This document shows positions 51,001 through 62,200 of a stretch of 64,000 nucleotides of DNA, piece by piece (position 1 is the first letter of the stretch; the number at the start of each line of letters is the position of its first letter). The DNA comes from Cheiracanthium punctorium. Taxonomy: Eukaryota; Arthropoda; Arachnida; Araneae; Cheiracanthiidae. The DNA lies in NCBI GenBank assembly GCA_038373885.1, contig JAWZYV010017532.1, positions 101,491 to 165,490 of the forward strand, written 5' to 3'. Both the position numbers and the translations under genes were made by a program. The notes beneath the pieces are model-generated. The model ran no database searches, was not told the DNA's origin, and worked only from the letters and a program-made list of their open reading frames with translations.

Positions 51001-53189
51001 CGTTGTTTTGCCATATAAATTATTCCTAGGATTATTTTAAGTAGAAAGAAATGACTAACTTATTGTAAGTATGTGAGGATGTGGTATATGCGTGGAAGAG
51101 GTATGGAGCGCTGTGAACCATGCTGGAATATAAAAATAACACAATACCAAACATTTATATTTTTAATTCATTGTAATTTATTCTTTACATTTATATATAT
51201 CGCTAATTACAATATGTTACTAAAAAATAATATCAATCCCTTAACGGAATAGAGTGAACAATATTTTTAGCTAACACAAACAAACTGCATGGTTTGCCCA
51301 CTCGAGATCATGCCACGTATAATTGTCCGTGTGAAAAACATGGCGTGCTCAAATCTAAGCCACAAACAAGCATAGTTTGGCCTTGAGACTTATTCATAGT
51401 CATTCCATAAAAAATTTTGTCCAAAAAAAAATAATAATAAAAGGATGAAAATCTGAAACATTTTCAGATTTTAAATACGCACTATAGCGCTATATATTAA
51501 AATCGTATCATAATTTATGCGTCGTCCCTATTTTTCTCTCATATTCCATTATGTTGGAAAGTGTATATTATCCATGACTGTGCTGTATTTTTTTTTCTTG
51601 TTTCGTAAAACCCATCTTTGGAATCGAAATCTATCTTAAAATCGTCTACTAAAACTATTTTACAATATTCGCCAAGTATATTACAACTACACTTCATCGT
51701 TCTATATATTGTTTCGAATGCGCATCATAATACATGCGTATACCATGTATGTCTTTCTTGGGTTGATTCCTACTTTAACGCCTCGACTCTCGCCAAGGTG
51801 GCGATCATTAAACATATGCAGTTACAATGACAATTTTTTGCATTTATGTGGCAATCATAATTTAGAATTAAAATGGCGATTTGGAACAACATGTAAGCAC
51901 AGCATGCCGTTACATTTTTATTTATTTTGGATTGCCAATTAATGTAGTTGTAATAATAAAGTGTCTTCAAATTCCTTAACTGGTGCGTTTATCGCTAATT
52001 TGTTTACTTTAGTTTTCATCTAGTTCTTTTGGGAGCGCCGAAACGGTACGTACGTATTATGCCGGCGGTCACTTCCGCCAAACTACTTTTTCGTCAAATT
52101 TGCTGGCAAACTATTGCCAATCGTATTCCAAACCATCAACAATTTCATGTGCCCGGCATTTATCTTGGTGAAAATTGCTTGTCTTAGAGGACCGCCGGGA
52201 TAATACTTAAGTACCGTTGAAACTTGTGCATTACTCCCAGAGACCCATGACTGCAAAGCTCGCCAAAGTACGGGGATTTTTTAGGTTGGCGAGAGTGGTG
52301 GGCGTTAAAATAGGAATCAACTCTTTCTTGTACCATAAAACACGTCTTTGGAATCGAAATCTATCTTAAAATCGCCTACTGAAACTGTTTTACAATCTTC
52401 GCCAGGCATATTCGTCCTACAGGCATATTCCAACTATGCCGCAAAGACATGAAATGGGAATCATAATCCATGAGTGTACAGTGTTTTCCTTTCTTGTTCC
52501 ACAAAGCACTTCTTCAGAATAGAAATGAATATTAAAATCGCCTAATAAAACTGTGTTACAATATACGCCAGGCGTTTTCTAACTATACTCGAAATATATT
52601 TATAATAAATTGTCACGTTTTGGCTCCCCATTTAGCGATCCATTATCAAAAATTGCAAATCCTTGTGCGACTTTCAACATTTTATTAACGCCCCCCCCTC
52701 CACGTTATCTGGCAAACACATTTGAAAAGGGACTCGATGCGCTAATGCCTAGACAAAAATCCTGATTGAACTTATTAGCACTCTGGTGCTAAAAATTTTG
52801 AGGTGGACCGCCCTTGTGACTTAGTGGTATGAGACAAAATCATATTCGCAGACCTAACGAATATACATATAAAATTTCTTTAAAATCGGTCGAGCCGTTT
52901 TGGAGGAGTATGGTAACTAACACTGTGACATGAGAATTTTATTTATTAGATATACCCAATATGAGTTCAATCGAATGTACCGTTCAAACGCTAGAGCACT
53001 TTCAAGAATTCCCCCCCCCATAAGCCATAATGTAAAAGAAATCTTTGTAGTAGCCCAGTAGAAAAACTATAAGTTCTATAAACATCAAAATCAATGTCGG
53101 TCTTACGATGGTGGTTTATAACATATATACCCAATTTGAGCTCAAACGAATGCCCCGTTTAGGAGCTATCGTGTTCACTCACATACACA

Positions 53190-53235
<46 letters not shown>

Positions 53236-56200
53236 TAAATCTCGTAAAAATAGCATAATAGAATTCAGAAGACCTCAAAACGTGTTAATACATCAAAATC
53301 TCCAAGTCGAATTTTTTCATGATTACAATACTTTCCTTACAGGGTACATGTTCAGAAAGAAAAAAGGATGAAAATCTGAAACACTTTCAGGTTTTAAATA
53401 CACACTATAGTGCTATATATTAAAATCGTATCATTATTTATACGTTGTCCCTATTTTTCTTACTTATTCCATTAAGTTTCAAAAGTGTATCATTATTCAT
53501 GACTGTGCTGTATTTTTCTTGCTTGTTTCGTAAAACCCATCTTTGGAATCGAAATCTATCTTAAAATCTCCTACTAAAACTATTTTACAATCTTCGCCAA
53601 GTATATTACAAATATACTTCATCGTTTTATATATTGTTTCGAATGTGCATAATAATCCATGAATGTACCTGTTTGTCTTTCTATGGTTGATTCCTACTTT
53701 AACGCCTCGACTCTCGCCAAGGTGGCGATCATTAAACATATGCAGTTACCAAGACGATTTTTTGCATTAATGTGGCAATCGTAATTTAGAAATAAAATGG
53801 CGATTTGGAACAACATGTAAGTAATGCATGCCGTTACATTTTTATTTATTTTGAATTGCCAATTAATGTAGTTTTAATAATTGTCTTCAGATTCCTTAAC
53901 TGGTGCGTTTATCGCTAGTTTGTTAACTATAGTTTTCATCTGGTTCTTTTGGAAGCGTTGAAACGGTACTTACCGTATCGTACAATCGTATTCCAAACCA
54001 TCAACAATTTCATGTGCCCGGCATTTATCTTGGTGAAAAATTGCTTGTCTTGCCGGACCACCGGGATAATACGTAAGTACCGTTAAAACTTGTGCATAAC
54101 TCCCAGAGACCCATGACTGCAAAGCTCGCCAAAGTACGGGGATTTTTTAGGTTGGCAAGAGTGGGGATGTTAAAATAGGAATCAACTCTTTCTTGTACCA
54201 TAAAACGCATCTTTGGAATCGAAATCTATCTTAAAATCGCCTACTGAAATTGTTTTACAATCTTCGCCAGGCATATTCTTCCTGTAGGCATATTCCAACT
54301 ATACCGCAAAGACATTTTAAAGGCTGTTTGGAATGGGCATCATAATCCACGAGTGTACCGTGCTTTCCTTTCTTGTTCCACAGAGAACTTTTTCGGAATA
54401 GAAATCTATATTAAAATCGCCTAATAAAACTCGCCTAATAAAACTCTTTTACAATATACGCCAGGCGTTTTCTAACTATACGCGAAATATATTTATAATA
54501 AATTTTCGCGTTTTGGCACCACATTTAGCGATCAATTATCAAAAATTGCAAACCTTGTGCGACTTTCAACATTTTATTAACTCCCCCCCCCCTCCACATT
54601 ATCTGCAAACACATTTGAAAAGTGATTCGACACGCTAATGTCTACACAGAAATCCTGATTGAAATGAATAGCACTCGGGGCTAAACATTTTGGGGTGGAC
54701 CGCCCTTATGACTTAGGAGTATGAGACATAGTTAAAAACCTATTCTATGGCCTAACGAATATACATAGAAAATTTCAGTAAAATTGGTCGAGTGGTTTCG
54801 GAGGAGTTAGGTGACTAACACTGGGACAGGAGAATTTTATATATTAGATGGTAAGGTAGGAGTAAATGAGTATGAAAATAAGTATTTCCTATTCATTGGC
54901 TGTTTCATTTATGAATAATGTTACATACAACACTTTTGTATTACAATAGGCAATGCATCTTTTTTACCCTTGTACTGTTTTTTGTACAGTGTGCTTAGGA
55001 AAGTCCATTTAACCGGAAAATACTTGCGAACGGAGGAAGCTACAGCTATACAAGTGAGGTAACACTAAAACGAGCACAACCGACGTAATACAAATGACAG
55101 CAGATCCCCCTTGTGGTGAAATTTGGACGTTAGGTATTGGAAATCGAAAACGAAAAAAATATGTATGTAGAGCAAAATTTCCAATTAGAAATTTTTAGAG
55201 CATCAAATAGTTAATAAGAAACGACATTTGGTTCACATTGATAAGATAAATTGTTGCCTGTATTTCTAAAAATGTTTGAAATCAATGCACGACAATTCTA
55301 CTCTACGAAGGTACATTGAACGGACAGAGGTACCTCCAACTATTACAGGATATCATACCTGACTTTGAGGATGATATTTCCCTATCCGCTTTATGGTTCT
55401 TGTGGCTACAGCATGACGGTGCACCTGAACACCTGAAGTGCGAAGCTTTCTGAAAGATTGCTTTGGAAAATAAGTTATCGGGTATGGTGGTAGAATTGAA
55501 TGGCCTCAACGATCGCCGTACTTTGATCACTGGGATTTCTTCCTGAGGGCTTACATAAAAGACCAGGTTTATGCAATTCCACATACAAAGGTATGGATGG
55601 ATCTACGTCGTCTTATTACAGATACTGTGGGATGCTTGCATCGATTTCGGACATATTTGGGTATACAGGCGACAATTTGTCTTATCGTTGTGAACTAAAT
55701 GTCATTTAGGCCTAATTAGTTGATGCTCTAAAACTTTCTGATTAAAAATTTTGCTCTATCTCTTTTCGTTTTCGATTTGCAATGTTTAACTTCCAAATTT
55801 CGCCACTAAGGGCGCGGCTGTCGTTTGCATTCGGCCGGGCATAGTCGCTTTACTATCCCGTTTTCTCACTAGCTTAGCTGTATCTCTCTGCGTTCGGAAG
55901 CATTTTCAGGTTAAAGGGACATTCCTATGCGCCCTGCATAACTATATTAGTTTTAAATGCAAAAATTATATTAAAATTAACGGTTACAGAATAATACTTT
56001 CGATCAAAAATAATGCGTGCTATTGAAAGTTCTTCCATAGGAACACTCAAAAGAAGAATTCCATAATATGACGGTCAATGGCAGTTGAGAGAGATTCAAT
56101 CATTTGAAGCACAAAAACAGTAAGTGGGGTATGTTGAGTCAAAATTTGTACAAAAACAGGATTTTTTGTATTCATGGGCTGCTTTCTATTACTTATAATG

Positions 56201-59200
56201 TTAAACATTCAACTTTTTGTGTTACTTATTTATGCAATGAATCCATTCCCTTCACACCTGTAAAGATTTTTTGTACACTTATATTTGTTTTAAATTCAAA
56301 AGTATTTAACTTTATAAAGAGCTACCATTTCTCCATAAAGATGGGATAAAATGGGTAGCAGGTGGGGTAAAATACATGAATTTCAAAAAAGCAAATAAAT
56401 AAAGTAATAATATAATAAAGTAATAATTTTTTGTTATCTAGACATACAAAGTATTCAGATTTAAAAATATTACGTTTAGGTCACTTACAGGTTCTAGAAA
56501 AATACTGTATTAAGACATCTCATCGTTGCAAGGTGAGGTGAAGTAAAATCAGTTGGCGTTTGATTGAAAACACAGATAGTTTGGTTTTAAATGATTTTTT
56601 TTTTTAGCTTTTATTTTCAGACGTTAGTAGGTAACATTATACACTATAAAAAGTTGAATAAGAGAATTTGGAAGCATAATATTAGCTAAGCCTAACTATA
56701 ATCCTATTTTACCCTACCACACTGAAATATAAATAGAAAGAAAAATATTTCTTGAAATTCTTACTTTCTTCTGACAATAAAGCTGTTTAGAGTCTTCTTG
56801 GATTGAAAGTAATAACAGAGCTTTTCAAACTTTCAGGAATATATTAGTTTCCTGAAGGTTTATTAGAGACTCAAGAAAAGAACATGGATTTAATGAGCAG
56901 GTAAAAGCTAATATTTTATTTCGAAATGCAATTTATAACTTTTTTTAATTAATATAAATCTTGCCGCAATTAATATCTGAAAACATAGGCTAAAAAAGAA
57001 ATATCATTATTTCTTTTTCTTTTAACAAGTTATTTATATTTTCGATCAAAAATAAATACTTAACCATTTTACCTAACCGTACATGTATAATGCCCTTTAC
57101 ACGAGGACTAGCCATAGATTGCAATGCAATCAGATTATTTTGTGTTCCTGTAAAAGTATTAATGTTATATTTACGACGGAAAGCTTTTATTTATGAACTT
57201 CGATACTATATTGTTTTTAAGATTCAAACTTGAAAAATCATTCGTGGGTAAGTATTTATATAAAGCACAAAAACGTAGATGCATTTTACGGAAAACGGGA
57301 GGTTAGTGATCGACTTTTTATGTCTCAGCCACAGGATAATTTATAGATGAACATTACCTGTGCGAGTTGCAAGCAGCATAGCGACTTTTTCTTCTTCAGC
57401 AGGTAACACAGAGTGGGGCTGACTCCCACATACGGCGAAACCGGCGGAAACCCTTTCACGATTCTGCAAGGACAACAAGTGAATAAATAAAATTACAAAA
57501 TATTTAAAGCATGTTGATTGTTAGATACAGCAGAACTTCTCAAGCCCGGAATCACTGGGACTTTGCCGATACAGAAACTCTGTAATATGAATAACAAAAT
57601 ATCATAATAATCGGGTAAATTTTCAAAAAATTGGTCAGACCTTTCCTGAATAGAAAAAAAAAAAGATGTAAATGAAAAATAAAACGCATTTATTGAGGAA
57701 TTATATTCAACAGATTTTTTTAAAAACATACATAATTAAGTCTGTTGTTTATATATTTTTTTCTGTGTTGTGTAAGCGGACTATTTTAAGGTCAAAATTC
57801 GTCCGGAATTCCGGAGTTCAGAAGTCTGGAACTGAGATATCCTACTATATGCTCAAAAATGAAAATCCATTCCTTAAAGGAGTGTAAATTCAGTCTTTCG
57901 TAGAGTGAGCATAAGGAAATTGACTCCTAGATAAAAGGAATTCCCTTCTCAAAATAATTTTGTTCGAAGAATGTTTTAACGCTCTCAGGTACTAAGTGAA
58001 GTCACACCTCTAGAGGATGAATGATTTTGCAGAGAAGTTGGAAGTTAGAAATCTTGCTAAATTGACAAATCCCCGTTTCCAGAAATAATTTCTCCTTTCC
58101 TTTTTTTGCGCTATCAAGGATTAAATAGATCCAAATATTTTGACTGAAATTTTGCCGTAGGAGTGATTAACCTTTCTTTTCTCAATTTGGAATGAACACT
58201 TCAGGATTTGAGTTGAGTTATGGAATCTGTATTGTTTCCATTATTTTAGAGTTTAATCTATAATATGGGAGATTTTTCATGTTTTTGGTTTTTTAGTTCA
58301 TTGTCTATTTGGTTCTTTTGTTTTTATGCAAGATAAGAAGGTAAGGTAAGTTTGAATGTTGATGGTTGTGGCAATCCGGTTTCAGCGTTCTAACGAAAAA
58401 GCACTGAAAATTCCGATAATATGCAAACGGGAGTTTACTTTAATTTAATTGATGTGTGCATTAAGCTTTTGTAAACATCAAAAGTTGCTGTCAAAAATAA
58501 GTTTTCCTCACTTGGCACTATCATACGAATTTGAAAAGATACCGTAAAATCATAAATTTAAATTTTGGTAATTACAAGATCCATAAAACCTAATGAACTG
58601 ATTGACATGCAATAGAAAAAATTTTTAGCTATTTCACGAGCAGAACGTTAATATCAGACTAAAGATTTAGAGATACAGATCATCCCAAGAACACAGTTTA
58701 TATCCATCATCGTCGTCGTTAACAATATAAGGAAAGCCCAGGATAGACCAAGGCAGAGCAGATTTCCAAGCATTCCTCTGGATGACAACAGTCCTTCAAT
58801 TCTTAACCGTAACTATTCCAAAATCTCTCTCAACTGCGTCAATTCATTGCAACTTAGGTCATCCTGTTTCTTTTTCTCCAGTGGCTATTCCAAAACAAGC
58901 TTTTATACAGGTTTTAAATCATTCATTCTAAATACACTAGAAAATAACCCGTTGTGGAGGCAGTTACAATGGGCGCTAGGAAAAACATTTGGAAAAAATA
59001 CATCACTCAATATATTTAATCTTCCAATCCTTCTTTATAGTCCAAAAATAAATAACTTATACTCAATTTTTATTATATATACTCAAATCGAATTTCATGC
59101 TCTTCTGGAAAGGTGCGGAAACATTTCGTTTTACCTAAACAGCCCCTCTAGTATCAATGCTTCATGCAGACGATATAATTTTATTTGGAAAAAAACTTAA

Positions 59201-62200
59201 AATATGTAATCTGGAAAAACCATTTTAAACGAATTGTAATCGCAACTTTCCCTTCAAAGCTTGATGGCTATGACTTCAAAATGACATGAATGTCAATTGC
59301 GACTGCTAATTTTGTCATGCAAATAATTAACATTTTTAACTCTCGGAAATACAATGGAGCTGAAAAAAGCGAAAAATCACTTTAATATTAAGGAATGGGT
59401 GGATTTTCAAAGAAGCGCAGATTGTTTTCTATAATTTTATGCATAATTGTGATAAATTTCCATAGGATCGTACCAACGGTGTAGATTTTATCATGTTCTT
59501 AGACAATAACTTTTTAATATGTTTGGATTAATGACGGTAACAGTTTTATCTTCGAGTTGTTCAACCGGAATTGTTAGAGAGTCAGTGAATTAGTGAGTCA
59601 GGGATCAGAGTGATGAGCAATCCAGTTTAATTTATTGATAAATTTTACAGTATCAGGTCTATAGCATTTGTAAATTTCCGATACTGTACGGTCTTTACCA
59701 ACAATATAGGGAAGTCGGCGGCAAAGATCCGCACGGAACAAAGATCGGAATGCGTTTTTTTTATTATTTAGAAATCTAAATTATAGCCACACTGATTTTT
59801 CACAAGTTCCCTAGACAGCTCTGGTATTGCAAACAAAGAATCACGGATGTGCGATTGTCAGTTTTCATACTATGAAGTAAATTATTTTTATACGCATTTT
59901 GATGTAGTTTTTAAAAGTTGTTGAACTTATTTTTTGCTTGCAATTTTACAGATATATGTTTAAGGGTTTTTCTGTAGCTAACCGAATAATGATCTCATTA
60001 CTTTATGTTTTTGTGATACGACTTTTGACCAAAACCGCAGGAACGCAAATTTCATATCTTTGTTAAATGCGGAAAGAATCCGCATGTACGATAGGGTAAA
60101 GATCCGAATGCAGATCTTTGGCCCTAATGCTTTGGGGTCCGCAGAATTATAATAATGGTTTGTTGCCTAATAATGGTTTTGTTTGTTTGATATTTGCAAG
60201 TTGTGTCAATTTCTGAGCCTTCCAATAACCATCACATTGTGCTAAGTTCTGGGTCTTCTAATGATGATGTCCATCAGGGCCGAAAAAATCTATTGCCCGA
60301 CAAGTAAGGTTATGCAAAAATTTCAGCCAAGCATGTATTTTATTTTTTATCATTACTGTTCTTGCCACTGATTCGGTTTGTGATTGCAACATTTATGTTC
60401 ACATCAGCTCGTTTTAGCAATATGATAAGTTTTTCTACGGCCCTTAGAGATTTGAGTTCCTTTTAGTTCTGTGACAGCCAACTGTCTTCCCCATTTTGTA
60501 AGTTTCTCTAATTAAATTTAACTGACAGTGATTTTTTTCTTCTTGTCTATCTGTTTTTGTAAAAAATAAGTTTAGAATACATACTTTAGAGATTATTATC
60601 ATATTAAATCAAAATTTTGCATGCAGTTCATAGCAAAAAAAAAAAAAGGAAAATTTAACTATACTCCATCAGTATTGAAGCTGCTGATAGCAGTCAACCT
60701 TCCAACCTAGCAAATAATAATTTTGTAGCAAAGACAACTTTGAAAGTGGGTATCATTCTAAGTTTTTTGCCATGTCCACCACCGTGGATCTTTACCCCAT
60801 TAGATGGGCAAAGATCCAAAAGTACCAAAATCTGTAAAAGTCACTCCCAGTTTTTTGTATTACATTTTAGATAAAAGTGGTCATTAAAGATGACAGGTAA
60901 AGGCCTAAGATATATTCTTATAAAAATTTTAGGTTCAAAACTTGTTGCAGTTTTTCAGAAATGAGTTATAATTCAAAATTACTGACCTTTGCTCCCACCT
61001 ACCCTATATATATTCTTTTTAACTCCTCCAAGAACAGTCATCAAAATCTTTCGCTACTCAAATTTGCTTCACCAGGCTTTGTCAGTGTTTAGCCAGGTTT
61101 TGTATATCTTTCAGAGCCATCGATTTAACTGGATATAATTCATAATCATGATGAGCCAGACAGCTCAGGGTGGGCCAATGAATTCTTCTGAATTTTAATT
61201 GCTACTGAAAATTTGTATTTTTGACGTCTGTCGCCCAGTCTCTCTCTCCGGTAACAAGGAAGTTTATTGGTTTTTACCAAATCCACTTCTCACAATCGGT
61301 GTCCTCCTCTTTTTCTGCAAACTAATGGTTTATGATAAGGAAGTTTTTTTCGGTGGGAATTCACAATCTACTTTTGTTTTATAAGAGTCGCTCATTTCGT
61401 ACGGTTAATCTTACTAAATTTTCTGCTGTCTCACTATGTATTTTACATAGCTATCAGTTACATATTCTTCTCCACAGAATTTTTCGCTAAAAAATGGCTA
61501 TTTGTCAAAAACAGTCAGAGTCCAGATCTCTGAGCCGTAAATAAGAATTGGTCTTTGTCTTTTCCTCTTACAACCCACGGTATCCAATTGGGTATTTATA
61601 TATCCTCCTCAATCCCCGTGTATCACATGTGATACAAATAATCGTATTAGGTTTCATAACTGGTTTTGTTTAAAATTTTTTAGTGAAACAATTTTGATTC
61701 ATGTGAATGTGAAAATTTTGCACACTGACATAAGGATTTTATTTTTGCTTGGCTTTGCACAGAAATACATTTGAGTATTAGTGAAATCTTCAATGTAGAA
61801 TTTGTGAATTACTTCTGTTTCACTCGAAAGTCATATAGATGAAAAGAACTTGCAGAACCGTCATTTATTTTTAAACGTTTCTTGATAATCTTTGTTTATG
61901 GGTAGTATCCATTTTTTACTACTGAAAGAGATAACAATTGTGAGATTTTTCTTTAATTTGAGATGCAAAATTTATGTCGGAAATGAAGAGGATAAAATCT
62001 TTGTTTTTTTTGATAGTAGTGGTGATTTAATAAATCGTTTCAATTCATAAAAGTCTTTGTTAGCCATACATAAGACGGTTTTGGATTTCATTACTAATAT
62101 TATTGTCATTAATAACAATAGATCCGAGGAAAAGTAAAACTACCTACATATTGAAATTTAAATGGATTTAATTAAGGTTTTAGATGACAAGAATTCAGTT

